Shown: positions 1-7,615, numbered from the stretch's first letter. The stretch: 12,153 nt of DNA from an uncultured Collinsella sp. (GCA_934646865.1 CAKUEU010000052.1:1-12153), one strand, 5' to 3'. Translations and numbers: made by a program. The notes: generated from the letters alone by a model not told the origin.

Positions 1-922
1 AGGAGCCTGCGCCGGCACCGTAGAACATGGTCTCGCCCACGGCGTCGCCCACCACGTAGACGGCGTTCATGGCGCCGTTGACCTTGGCGAGCATGTGGTC
101 GGCGGGGATCAGCGTGGGGTGCACGCGGACGTCGACGCCGGCATCGGTGTTGCGGGCGATGCCCAGCAGCTTAATGGTGTAGCCAAGCTCGCGGGCCTGG
201 GCGATGTCCTCGGCGCCGATGGTACGGATGCCCTGCTGGTAGACGTCGTCGGTGGTCACGCGGGTGCCAAAGCCGATGGAGGCGAGGATGGCCGTCTTGC
301 TGGCGGCATCGAAGCCGTCGACGTCGGCGGACGGATCGGCCTCGGCATAGCCCTTGGCCTGGGCGTCGGCGAGCACATCGGCGTAATCGGCGCCCTCGGC
401 GTCCATGCGCGACAGGATGTAGTTGGTGGTGCCGTTGAGGATGCCTGCGATGGTCAGGATTTTGTTGCCCACCAGGTCGTGCTCGAGCGTGCTGACGATG
501 GGGATACCGCCGCCGCAGCTGGCCTCGCATTTGATCTGCACGCCGCACTCGCGCGCCTTCTCGGCGAGCGTCTCGACGTGACGGCCGAGCAGGGCTTTGT
601 TGGCGGAGACGACGTGCTTGCCGTTCTCAAAGGCCGTGGTGAAGATCTCGGTCGCGGGGTGCTCGCCGCCGATCAGCTCGACGACGATGTCGACGGCGGG
701 GTCGGTGACGACGTCGTGCCAGTCGTTCGTAAAGGCCTCGCGCTCAATACCGGCGGCTTCGGCCTGCTCCCAGGCAAGCGCGCAGGCGCGGGTCAGCTTA
801 AGGTCGATGCCGTAGGCGGCCAGGTACTCATCGTGGTGGCTCTTGATCAGACGAGCCACGCCGCCGCCGACGGTTCCCAGACCGATCAGGCCGACGTTCA
901 CGGTGCGCAGGGGTTCGCTCAT
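1..922 (-). CDS. hom: Homoserine dehydrogenase, N-terminal 307 codons (C-terminus beyond left edge)
   Basis: NAD(P)-dependent reduction of aspartate semialdehyde to homoserine, a cytoplasmic step shared by threonine, methionine and isoleucine synthesis. Reading back from ATG 922-920, the protein starts MSEPLRTVNVGLIGLGTVGG. The dinucleotide-binding GxGxxG is at residues 14-19. The catalytic block reads GYAEADPSADVDGFDAASK, with E194, D205 and K209 spaced exactly like the glutamate, aspartate and lysine of characterised enzymes. ILNGTTNYIL (about 161-170) and GETMFYGAGAG near the visible end are also family signatures. The frame stays open to the window edge; family members are usually about 400-440 residues, so roughly a quarter, including any ACT domain, is missing. 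An AAGGAG lies 6 bases before the ATG, which supports this start. It is transcribed divergently from the liv genes. Confidence 0.96.
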   Translation of the reverse strand, partial: MSEPLRTVNVGLIGLGTVGGGVARLIKSHHDEYLAAYGIDLKLTRACALAWEQAEAAGIEREAFTNDWHDVVTDPAVDIVVELIGGEHPATEIFTTAFENGKHVVSANKALLGRHVETLAEKARECGVQIKCEASCGGGIPIVSTLEHDLVGNKILTIAGILNGTTNYILSRMDAEGADYADVLADAQAKGYAEADPSADVDGFDAASKTAILASIGFGTRVTTDDVYQQGIRTIGAEDIAQARELGYTIKLLGIARNTDAGVDVRVHPTLIPADHMLAKVNGAMNAVYVVGDAVGETMFYGAGAGS

Positions 923-975
923 AGATAGCTCCTTCGTGCATCTGTATGGATGATTGACCAGTTAAGGTTGAGTGC

Positions 976-981
976 ATTCTA
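976..981 (-). promoter_or_regulatory. Possible -10 box for hom
   Basis: Read on the minus strand this is TAGAAT, five of six matches to TATAAT, giving a leader of about 50 bases before the hom ATG. I found no convincing -35 at 16-18 bases, so this is a weak call from position and similarity only. No T-box or obvious attenuator is visible in the short leader. Confidence 0.3.
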
Positions 982-1087
982 GCGTGAACCGAGGGCGCGT
1001 GCTTGCCAGGCAACAGGAGCCGCACAAAACGCTACCCCCGAAACGCTGCGGAAACATTGGAAACACGCTCGCTACAAACGAAGTTCC

Positions 1088-1117
1088 GTAACAAACTGTC
1101 AACGTTTGAACCATAAG
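1088..1117 (+). promoter_or_regulatory. Possible promoter for the first livJ-like gene
   Basis: GTAACA (1088-1093) and CATAAG (1112-1117) each match four of six consensus bases and are 18 bases apart. Transcription would begin near 1124 and leave a leader of about 48 bases that contains the stem-loop at 1139-1153. Directly upstream, AAAC occurs six times on the same strand between 1027 and 1096, which could be a regulator-binding region. The call rests on weak consensus matches; a start elsewhere in 1020-1125 is quite possible. Confidence 0.3.
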
Positions 1118-1138
1118 GTTTGCCCTGTACCGCAAGAC

Positions 1139-1153
1139 GGCCGCACCGCGGCC
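1139..1153 (+). promoter_or_regulatory. Small stem-loop just before the livJ1 ribosome-binding site
   Basis: GGCCGC (1139-1144) pairs perfectly with GCGGCC (1148-1153) around a three-base ACC loop. The structure ends a few bases before the purine-rich SD (AAAAGGGGGA) of the gene starting at 1172. It may influence mRNA stability or translation. It is only 6 bp long in a GC-rich genome, so chance is a real alternative. Confidence 0.4.
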
Positions 1154-1171
1154 AGCGAAAAGGGGGACACC

Positions 1172-2338
1172 ATGTTCAACATCAACAGCACGCTCAGCCG
1201 TAGGAACTTCCTCGCCGGCGCCGCCGCGCTCGGCAGCACCGTCGCACTTGCCGGCTGCTCCTCGGGTGGTTCGGATGGCGGCTCCGCCGATGAAGACGGC
1301 ACATTCAAGATCGGTGTCATCGGCCCTCTGACCGGTGCCGCGGCAACCTATGGTGTCTCGGTCGAGAAAGGTGCCAAGCTCGCCGTCAAGGATTTCTCGA
1401 CCAAGGACCTCAAGCTCTCGCTTAAGTCCGAGGACGACGTCGCCGACGGCGAGAAGGCCATCAACGCCTTCAATACCTTGTGCGATTGGGGCATGCAGGC
1501 GCTCGTCGGTCCGGTCACCACCGGTGCTGCCGTCGCCGTCTCGGGTGAGATCGCCGACGATATGCTCATGGTCACGCCCTCGGCATCGTCGCTCGACGTG
1601 ACCAAGGACAAGACCACGGTCTTCCAGGTTTGCTTCACCGATCCCACCATGGGCGCCAGCGCCGCGAAGTTCTTGGCCGAGAAGTATGCAGACGCCAAGA
1701 TCGCCCTGTTCTACAACTCCGGCGATACGTACAGCTCGGGCGTTGCCGATGCCTTTGCCGAGCAGGCCAAGGCATCCAAGCTCGACATCGTCGATACCGA
1801 GACCTTTAAGGACGACTCCTCCACGAGCTTTACCAACCAGCTCACCAAGGCCAAGGAGGCCGGCGCCACGCTCATCTTTGCGCCGATTTATTACACGCCG
1901 GCGTCCGTTCTGCTCAAGAACGCCAAGGACATGGGCTACGACATGACGCTCATGGGCACCGACGGCATGGACGGCCTGCTCTCTGTGGAGGGCTTCGACA
2001 CCTCGCTTGCCGAGGGCGTGCTGCTCATGACGCCGTTCTCCGCCGACGACGAGAAGAACGCCGACTTCGTCAAGGCATACAAGGAGGAGTACGACGAGAC
2101 CCCTAACCAGTTTGCCGCCGACGCCTACGACTGCGTCCACGCGATCGCCGAGGCTATCGACAAGGCCGGCATCGACACGACGGCCGACGGTGCCGGCATT
2201 GCCGCCGACCTTGCCAAGGCCATGCGAAAGATCAAGATCGATGGCCTGACCGGCGAGCTCACCTGGAACGACGAGGGCCAGGTCGAGAAGCCCGCTACGG
2301 CCTATGTGATTCGGGACGGCAAGTACATCGCCGCCTAA
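1172..2338 (+). CDS. livJ: Branched-chain amino-acid ABC transporter substrate-binding lipoprotein (first paralog)
   Basis: Extracytoplasmic binding protein of the Leu/Ile/Val family, 388 residues, which would deliver substrate to LivHM. The N-terminus carries a twin-arginine motif (SRRNFL, residues 9-14), a hydrophobic stretch, and a lipobox LAGC with the lipidated Cys at residue 29. This suggests Tat export followed by lipid anchoring. A Ser/Gly-rich linker follows, then a type I periplasmic-binding fold opening with FKIGVIGPLTGAAATYG. TPSASS and FYNSGDTYSSG are typical ligand-side segments. I chose ATG 1172 because AAAAGGGGGA lies directly upstream; an in-frame TTG at 1106 would put 22 unlikely residues before the signal peptide. 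By eye it is about 70-75 % identical to the protein at 2610-3797. The family also binds amides, urea and other amino acids, so the ligand is inferred. Confidence 0.93.
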   Translation: MFNINSTLSRRNFLAGAAALGSTVALAGCSSGGSDGGSADEDGTFKIGVIGPLTGAAATYGVSVEKGAKLAVKDFSTKDLKLSLKSEDDVADGEKAINAFNTLCDWGMQALVGPVTTGAAVAVSGEIADDMLMVTPSASSLDVTKDKTTVFQVCFTDPTMGASAAKFLAEKYADAKIALFYNSGDTYSSGVADAFAEQAKASKLDIVDTETFKDDSSTSFTNQLTKAKEAGATLIFAPIYYTPASVLLKNAKDMGYDMTLMGTDGMDGLLSVEGFDTSLAEGVLLMTPFSADDEKNADFVKAYKEEYDETPNQFAADAYDCVHAIAEAIDKAGIDTTADGAGIAADLAKAMRKIKIDGLTGELTWNDEGQVEKPATAYVIRDGKYIAA

Positions 2339-2372
2339 GAGCGTATAAAACGCAACCGGTGAGGCTCTTTTA
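2337..2372 (+). terminator. Weak terminator-like hairpin after livJ1
   Basis: AAGAGC (2337-2342, overlapping the stop codon) is perfectly complementary to GCTCTT (2364-2369), and TTTTATT follows. The 21-base loop and 6-bp stem make this a poor intrinsic terminator, and an alternative small hairpin GCGT/ACGC forms inside. It may cause partial termination between the two binding-protein genes. Confidence 0.35.
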
Positions 2373-2485
2373 TTCAGGACGAGAGCGCTTGTAACAGAAT
2401 GGAAACATTACTTTTACACAATAAAGTGGCAGACCTGCATATAGCGGTAAAAATACACAGAAATATGGATAAAAGGACAAACCGA

Positions 2486-2516
2486 AAGAAAAGTTGAAAT
2501 AATCGCCACTTTTCTT
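2486..2516. promoter_or_regulatory. 9-bp inverted repeat in AT-rich region upstream of livJ2 (candidate operator)
   Basis: AAGAAAAGT (2486-2494) and ACTTTTCTT (2508-2516) are perfect inverted copies separated by 13 bases. They lie in a strikingly AT-rich stretch (about 2395-2540) within a GC-rich genome, just upstream of a -10-like TACTAT (2529-2534). As DNA this resembles an operator for a dimeric regulator covering the -35 zone. As RNA it could form a hairpin, but no long T run follows. Confidence 0.4.
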
Positions 2517-2528
2517 AACTAAAGCGTC

Positions 2529-2534
2529 TACTAT
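2529..2534 (+). promoter_or_regulatory. Possible -10 box for livJ2
   Basis: TACTAT matches four of six -10 positions and lies at the downstream edge of the AT-rich stretch. A start near 2541 would place both downstream hairpins (2543-2556 and 2568-2588) wholly inside a leader of about 70 bases. No good -35 is visible, so the assignment is tentative. Confidence 0.3.
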
Positions 2535-2542
2535 TTTGCGAA

Positions 2543-2588
2543 CGCCGAACACGGCGAAGGATGGCCTGTCGGGTAACCGAAACCCGAC
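2543..2588 (+). promoter_or_regulatory. Structured 5' leader of livJ2: two consecutive hairpins
   Basis: Hairpin A is CGCCG (2543-2547) with CGGCG (2552-2556) and a loop of AACA. Hairpin B is GTCGGGT (2568-2574) with ACCCGAC (2582-2588) and a seven-base loop; both stems are perfect. The GAGAGGAGAG SD begins 8 bases after hairpin B and the ATG is at 2610. Neither hairpin is followed by a T run, so they are not terminators. They may stabilise the mRNA or control translation. I do not recognise a known riboswitch class. Confidence 0.5.
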
Positions 2589-2609
2589 GAGATTTGAGAG
2601 GAGAGCCGC

Positions 2610-3797
2610 ATGTCGAGCCTCACCGGTAAGTCATTGAACCCTGTTATGAATCGCAGGAGCGTTATCGCGAGCGCAGCAGGTCTGGGGGCGATGTCCATTC
2701 TAGCTGGCTGCTCCTCCAACGGCGGCGATAGCGGTTCCGCTTCGAGCGACGCTTCGTTTAAGATCGGCACCATCGGCCCGCTGACCGGTGCCGCTGCGTC
2801 CTACGGCAAGTCCGTTACCCAGGGCGTCGAGCTTGGCTGCAAGGATTTCTCGACCAAGGAACTGCCGCTTGTCAGCAAGGCCGAGGACGACCAGGCCGAC
2901 GGCGAGAAGGCCGTCAACGCCTTTAATACTCTGCTCGACTGGGGCATGCAGGCCCTCGTCGGCCCGACCACCACGGGTGCGTCGGTTGCCGTTGCCGCCG
3001 AGTGCGGTAACGACCCCAAGACGTTCATGATCACCCCGTCCGCGTCCTCCGAGGACGTCACCGACGGCAAGGATTGCGTCTTCCAGGTTTGCTTCACCGA
3101 CCCCAACCAGGGCGTCAACGCTGCCAAGTTCCTGGCCCAGAAGTATGCGGACGAGAAGTTCGTGCTGTTCTATAACTCCGGCGACGCCTATTCTTCGGGC
3201 ATCGCGGATTCCTTTAAGGCTCAGGCCGCTGAGTCCAAGCTCGAGATCGTCGACGAGGAGACCTTTAAGGACGACTCCGCCACGAGCTTTACCAACCAGC
3301 TGACCAAGGCCAAGCAGGCCGGTGCCACCATGATCTTTGCGCCGATCTACTACACGCCGGCGTCCGTCCTGCTCAAGAACGCCAAGGACATGGGCTACGA
3401 CGTCAAGATGATGGGCTGCGACGGCATGGACGGCATCCTGGGCGTGGAGGGCTTCGACACCTCCCTTGCCGAGGGCCTGCTGCTCATGACCCCGTTCTCC
3501 GCCGACGACGAGAAGAACGCCGACTTCGTCAACGCTTACAAGGATAAGTACGGCGATACCCCCGACCAGTTTGCCGCCGACGCCTACGATGGCGTGCACG
3601 CAGTGGTCGAGGCTCTCAAGGAGGCCGGCCTGGGCGTCGACGCCGACCCCACCGAGGTCGCCGAGAAGCTGCCCGAGGCCATGCTCAAGATCACCGTTGA
3701 CGGTCTGACCGGCAAGCTTTCCTGGAACGACAAGGGCCAGGTCCAGAAGGACCCGACTGCGTACGTCATCACTGACGGCAAGTACGTACAGGCCTAG
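2610..3797 (+). CDS. livJ: Branched-chain amino-acid ABC transporter substrate-binding lipoprotein (second paralog)
   Basis: Second extracytoplasmic ligand-binding lipoprotein, 395 residues, tandem paralog of the gene at 1172-2338. The N-terminus has paired arginines (MNRRSVI, R15-R16), a hydrophobic segment and a LAGC lipobox with Cys34. The Tat motif is weaker than in the first copy because valine-isoleucine replaces phenylalanine-leucine. The mature domain begins FKIGTIGPLTGAAASYG and keeps TPSASS and FYNSGDAYSSG. ATG 2610 is preceded by GAGAGGAGAG at good distance; an internal ATG at residue 13 has no SD. The two copies share near-identical DNA blocks in their C-terminal halves but differ in the signal peptide and in several first-half positions, as expected if they bind different ligands. 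It is followed by two strong hairpins and then by the permease genes. The ligand cannot be read from sequence alone. Confidence 0.93.
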   Translation: MSSLTGKSLNPVMNRRSVIASAAGLGAMSILAGCSSNGGDSGSASSDASFKIGTIGPLTGAAASYGKSVTQGVELGCKDFSTKELPLVSKAEDDQADGEKAVNAFNTLLDWGMQALVGPTTTGASVAVAAECGNDPKTFMITPSASSEDVTDGKDCVFQVCFTDPNQGVNAAKFLAQKYADEKFVLFYNSGDAYSSGIADSFKAQAAESKLEIVDEETFKDDSATSFTNQLTKAKQAGATMIFAPIYYTPASVLLKNAKDMGYDVKMMGCDGMDGILGVEGFDTSLAEGLLLMTPFSADDEKNADFVNAYKDKYGDTPDQFAADAYDGVHAVVEALKEAGLGVDADPTEVAEKLPEAMLKITVDGLTGKLSWNDKGQVQKDPTAYVITDGKYVQA

Positions 3798-3828
3798 TAG
3801 GCCGCCTTACATAGAGCGGTTTTGATCC

Positions 3829-3860
3829 CAAGCAGGGGAGGTTTTGGCCTTCCCTGCTTG
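3829..3860 (+). other. 13-bp hairpin between livJ2 and livH
   Basis: Positions 3829-3841 pair with 3848-3860 over 13 bp, with a single G-T wobble, around a six-base loop TTTTGG. No T run follows, so it is not a standard intrinsic terminator. Its place after a binding-protein gene and before permease genes is the classic site for an mRNA-stabilising or transcription-attenuating structure that keeps binding protein in excess. Confidence 0.65.
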
Positions 3861-3870
3861 CTTGGTATCT

Positions 3871-3890
3871 AGGGACGATGTAACGTCCCT
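3871..3890 (+). other. Second hairpin between livJ2 and livH
   Basis: AGGGACG (3871-3877) pairs perfectly with CGTCCCT (3884-3890) around ATGTAA. It sits 10 bases after the larger hairpin. GTTTCGT follows, too weak for a confident terminator, but the tandem could slow polymerase or block exonucleases. The livH SD starts 30 bases further on. Confidence 0.55.
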
Positions 3891-3920
3891 GTTTCGTACA
3901 TCAACTGGAAACCTATTCGA

Positions 3921-3927
3921 AAGGGGG
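3921..3927 (+). promoter_or_regulatory. Ribosome-binding site that fixes the livH start
   Basis: AAGGGGG ends right against an in-frame ATG at 3928 but is 9 bases from the ATG at 3937. Only the second spacing is workable, so translation should begin at 3937 with MTVFIQYL. Confidence 0.7.
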
Positions 3928-3936
3928 ATGTGGAAC

Positions 3937-4818
3937 ATGACGGTCTTTATCCAATACCTGGTCAACGGCCTGTCCATGGGCAGCGTCTACGCCATCATCG
4001 CGTTGGGCTACACCATGGTCTACGGTATCGCCAAGATGCTGAACTTCGCTCACGGCGATGTCATCATGGTCGGTGCCTATGTCTCGTTCTGCGCCACGTC
4101 GTATCTCGGCCTTCCCGGCTGGGCTTCTGTAATTCTCTCTTGTGCGGTCTGCACGGTTCTGGGTGTTCTCATCGAGGGCCTGGCCTATAAGCCGCTGCGT
4201 CAGGCGGGCCCGCTGGCCGTTCTGATTACGGCCATTGGCGTGTCCTACTTTTTGCAGAATGCCGCGCAGCTTTTGTGGGGCGCCACGCCCAAGAACTTTA
4301 CTTCGCTCGTCACCTTCCCGGTGCCGGAGTTCTTGGCCAAGTACAACGTGAGCGCCGTCTCGCTCGTCACCATCGTCGCCTGCCTGGTTATCATGGCCGG
4401 CCTGGTGTTCTTTACGGGTAAGACCAAGATGGGTAAGGCCATGCGCGCCGTGTCCGAGGACAAGGCCGCCGCTCAGCTCATGGGCATCAACGTCAACCGC
4501 ACCATCTCGATGACGTTTGCCATCGGCTCCGCCCTTGCCGCCATCGCCGGCGTGCTGCTGTGCTCCTACTCGCCGGTCCTGCAGCCCACGACGGGCGCCA
4601 TGCCCGGCATCAAGGCCTTCGACGCCGCCGTCTTCGGTGGCATCGGCTCCATCCCCGGCGCCTTTGTCGGTGGCATTCTCATCGGCATCATCGAGGCGAT
4701 GGCACAGGCTTACATTTCCACGAGCCTTGCCAACTCCATCGTCTTTGGTGTTCTGATCATCGTCCTGCTCGTCAAGCCTGCCGGCCTCTTGGGCAAGTAC
4801 GTCCCCGAGAAGGTGTAG
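3937..4818 (+). CDS. livH: Branched-chain amino-acid ABC transporter permease LivH
   Basis: Inner-membrane permease of 293 residues that pairs with LivM to form the import channel. It starts MTVFIQYLVNGLSMGSVYAI and continues with ALGYTMVYG and MLNFAHGDV, both hallmarks of the LivH family, then shows several strongly hydrophobic segments to the C-terminus. A cytoplasmic loop with EDKAAAQLMGINV is the ATPase-contacting region typical of this permease type. Length is close to the E. coli protein of about 308. ATG 3937 is preferred over the in-frame ATG 3928 and a TTG at 3844 on SD spacing. The stop TAG directly abuts the livM GTG, so translation is probably coupled. Confidence 0.95.
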   Translation: MTVFIQYLVNGLSMGSVYAIIALGYTMVYGIAKMLNFAHGDVIMVGAYVSFCATSYLGLPGWASVILSCAVCTVLGVLIEGLAYKPLRQAGPLAVLITAIGVSYFLQNAAQLLWGATPKNFTSLVTFPVPEFLAKYNVSAVSLVTIVACLVIMAGLVFFTGKTKMGKAMRAVSEDKAAAQLMGINVNRTISMTFAIGSALAAIAGVLLCSYSPVLQPTTGAMPGIKAFDAAVFGGIGSIPGAFVGGILIGIIEAMAQAYISTSLANSIVFGVLIIVLLVKPAGLLGKYVPEKV

Positions 4819-5896
4819 GTGAGCGTTATGAAGTTCCTTAAAGACAAGCAGACGCGTCACGACTTTGTCACGTACGCCATGTGCATCGTGGCCTTCGCCA
4901 TCGTGTTCTTTATGCAGTCCAACCACATGATCCCGCGCATGATCGCCGGTCAGCTGGTTCCCATTACGGCCTACATCGTCATGGCCATCTCGCTTAACCT
5001 CGTCGTCGGCATCGCGGGCGACCTGTCGTTGGGCCACGCGGGCTTTATGAGTGTCGGTGCCTACACGGGCATCGTCACCGCGGTCGCCCTCGAGAGCGCC
5101 GTTCCCTCCGATCCTGTGCGCCTCATCATCAGCATCGTGGTCGGTGCTATCGCCGCAGCCATCTTGGGCTTCTTGATCGGCATCCCGGTCCTTCGCTTGA
5201 GCGGCGACTACCTGGCCATCGTGACGCTGGCCTTTGGCGAGATCATCAAAGAGATCGTCACCTGCCTTATCGTGGGCGTCGACTCGCGTGGCCTGCACGT
5301 GATCTTCAATATCACGGGCAACTCAACGATTGACGACCTGCACCTGCTCGAGGACGGAACCGCCATCATCAAGGGCGCCCAGGGCGCCTCGGGCGTGTCG
5401 ACGTACTCGACCTTCCTCGCCGGTGCCATCTTGGTCATGGTCGCGCTCGTGATCGTGCTCAACCTGGTCCGCAGCCGTACCGGTCGTGCCATCATGGCCG
5501 TGCGCGATAACAAGATCGCTGCCGAGTCCGTGGGCATCTCCGTCACCCAGTACCGTATGATCGCCTTCGTGGTTTCCGCTGCCCTCGCCGGTGCCGCCGG
5601 AGCCCTCTTTGGCGGTAACTTCTCGCAGCTCTCCGCCACCAAGTTCGACTTCAACACGTCGATTCTCATCCTGGTGTTCGTGGTTCTGGGCGGTCTGGGC
5701 AACATGCGTGGCTCCGTCATCGCGGCGGCGCTGCTCACGGTGCTTCCCGAGCTGCTCCGTCAGTTCTCGGACTACCGCATGCTCATCTACGCCATCGTGC
5801 TGATCATGGTCATGATCTTTACCAACAACCCGCAGCTCAAGGCGTTCTTCGCACGCATTAAGGACCGCTTTGCTTCCAAGAAGGAGGTGGCAGCCG

Positions 5897-5907
<11 letters not shown>
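4819..5907 (+). CDS. livM: Branched-chain amino-acid ABC transporter permease LivM
   Basis: Second membrane permease, 362 residues, partner of LivH. Hydrophobic segments alternate with the LivM hallmarks SLNLVVGIAGDLSLGHAGFM, YLAIVTLAFGEI, RDNKIAAESVGISV (the ATPase-docking loop) and VVLGGLGNMRGS. The GTG at 4819 follows the livH stop with no gap and has GAGAAGG five bases upstream. An in-frame ATG at 4828 with AGGTGAG four bases upstream is an equally good start, so the first three residues are uncertain. The 3' end overlaps livG by 11 bases. The protein is shorter than the E. coli one of about 425 residues; many homologs share that shorter N-terminus. Confidence 0.95.
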
Positions 5908-6757
<850 letters not shown>

Positions 6758-7471
6758 ATGGCAGAGCCGATGCTTTCCGTCTACAACATCAACGTCTGGT
6801 ACGGCGCCATCCACGCCATCAAGGACATCTCCTTTAACGTCAATGAGGGCGAGATCGTGGCCCTGATTGGTGCCAACGGCGCCGGCAAGTCCACGACGCT
6901 TAAAACCGTCTCGGGCCTGCTGCGCTCCAAAACCGGCTCCATCAAGTTTATGGGCGAGGATATTACCCATACGCCCGCCGACAAGCTGGTGAGCAAGGGC
7001 CTGGCTCAGGTGCCCGAGGGCCGTCGCGCCTTTTTGCAGATGACGGTCGAGGAGAACCTGGAGATGGGTGCCTACACGCAGCCCAAGTCAACGGTAGCCC
7101 CGGGTCTTGAGCGCGTATACGAGCAGTTCCCGCGCCTTAAGGAGCGCCGCCGCCAGGTGGCCGGCACCCTTTCGGGCGGCGAGCAGCAGATGCTCGTTAT
7201 GGGCCGCGCCCTTATGAGCAACCCCAAGCTGCTCATGCTCGACGAGCCCTCCATGGGCCTGGCGCCGATTCTGATCGAGCAGATCTTCCAGATTGTCGAG
7301 GACCTGCACAAGGCCGGCACCACGGTGCTCCTGGTCGAGCAGAACGCGCAGATGGCGCTTTCGATCGCCACGCGCGGCTACGTGCTCGAGACCGGCAAGA
7401 TCACCATGACCGGCACCGGCCAAGAGCTCCTGCACGACGACAACGTCCGCAAAGCCTATCTTGGCGGTTAG
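6758..7471 (+). CDS. livF: Branched-chain amino-acid ABC transporter ATP-binding protein LivF
   Basis: Cytoplasmic ATPase subunit, 237 residues, essentially the length of E. coli LivF. Walker A is GANGAGKST (38-46), VPEGRRAF (85-92) marks the Q-loop side, the signature is LSGGEQQ (138-144), and Walker B is LLMLDEP (158-164) followed by SMGLAP. The H-loop position reads VEQN, with Gln195 instead of histidine, as is normal for LivF. The C-terminus ends in YLGG, also typical. ATG follows the livG stop directly and has AGGGGGAG upstream. It is the last gene of the operon: a hairpin begins two bases after its stop and a strong terminator follows within 120 bases. Confidence 0.97.
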   Translation: MAEPMLSVYNINVWYGAIHAIKDISFNVNEGEIVALIGANGAGKSTTLKTVSGLLRSKTGSIKFMGEDITHTPADKLVSKGLAQVPEGRRAFLQMTVEENLEMGAYTQPKSTVAPGLERVYEQFPRLKERRRQVAGTLSGGEQQMLVMGRALMSNPKLLMLDEPSMGLAPILIEQIFQIVEDLHKAGTTVLLVEQNAQMALSIATRGYVLETGKITMTGTGQELLHDDNVRKAYLGG

Positions 7472-7472
7472 A

Positions 7473-7504
7473 TGGTTACGGCGTTTTGCCAAACGCCGTA
7501 ACCA
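7473..7504. repeat. 14-bp perfect hairpin immediately after livF
   Basis: Positions 7473-7486 pair without mismatch with 7491-7504 around the tetraloop TGCC; the arm is TGGTTACGGCGTTT. It begins two bases after the livF stop. No T run follows on either strand, so it is probably not the terminator itself. It may protect the liv mRNA 3' end or belong to a palindromic repeat family. Confidence 0.7.
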
Positions 7505-7515
7505 GCCGACGCTGC

Positions 7516-7615
7516 GCGGGCGCCAGAGCGACAACTTGTCATTCAAAGAGGGCGGCATGACCAGAAGGTCTATGCCGCCCTCTTTTCATGCCAATTTGTT
7601 CGCTCTGGCGCCCGC
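7516..7615. repeat. 16-bp perfect inverted repeat enclosing the terminator
   Basis: GCGGGCGCCAGAGCGA (7516-7531) is perfectly inverted at 7600-7615. The roughly 68 bases between hold the complete terminator hairpin at 7545-7586 plus a small palindrome GACAA-C-TTGTC (7530-7540). The whole unit could fold as a cruciform with a hairpin on top. It resembles a miniature inverted-repeat element, but no target-site duplication is obvious. Confidence 0.6.
7545..7586 (+). terminator. Strong intrinsic terminator of the liv operon
   Basis: The arm AAAGAGGGCGGCAT (7545-7558) is perfectly complementary to 7572-7585. The stem continues inward with GACC/GGTC across one bulged T (7571), closing on a four-base AGAA loop. 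The 3' arm ends in a TTTT run (7583-7586). The A run at the 5' arm gives the opposite strand a U run as well, so it could work in both directions. It is the clearest terminator in the window and separates liv from cutC. Confidence 0.85.

Noticed and set aside
95..928. Long plus-strand frame of 277 codons opposite hom
   Set aside because: It mirrors the hom reading frame, is full of Gly/Ala/Asp/Val low-complexity sequence and has no SD; the minus-strand hom frame has all family motifs.
962..2140. Minus-strand frame of 392 codons opposite livJ1
   Set aside because: Antisense shadow; a similar one lies opposite livJ2 because the two genes are paralogs, which could mislead as conservation.
3791..3803. 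GGCCTA-G-TAGGCC palindrome at the livJ2 stop codon
   Set aside because: The one-base centre cannot form a good hairpin and the remaining 4-bp stem is trivial in GC-rich DNA.
3913..5298. Minus-strand frame of 461 codons opposite livH and livM
   Set aside because: Composition (Asp, Gly, His, Arg, Gln rich) is that of an antisense shadow of GC-rich genes, and the plus strand encodes clear LivH and LivM.
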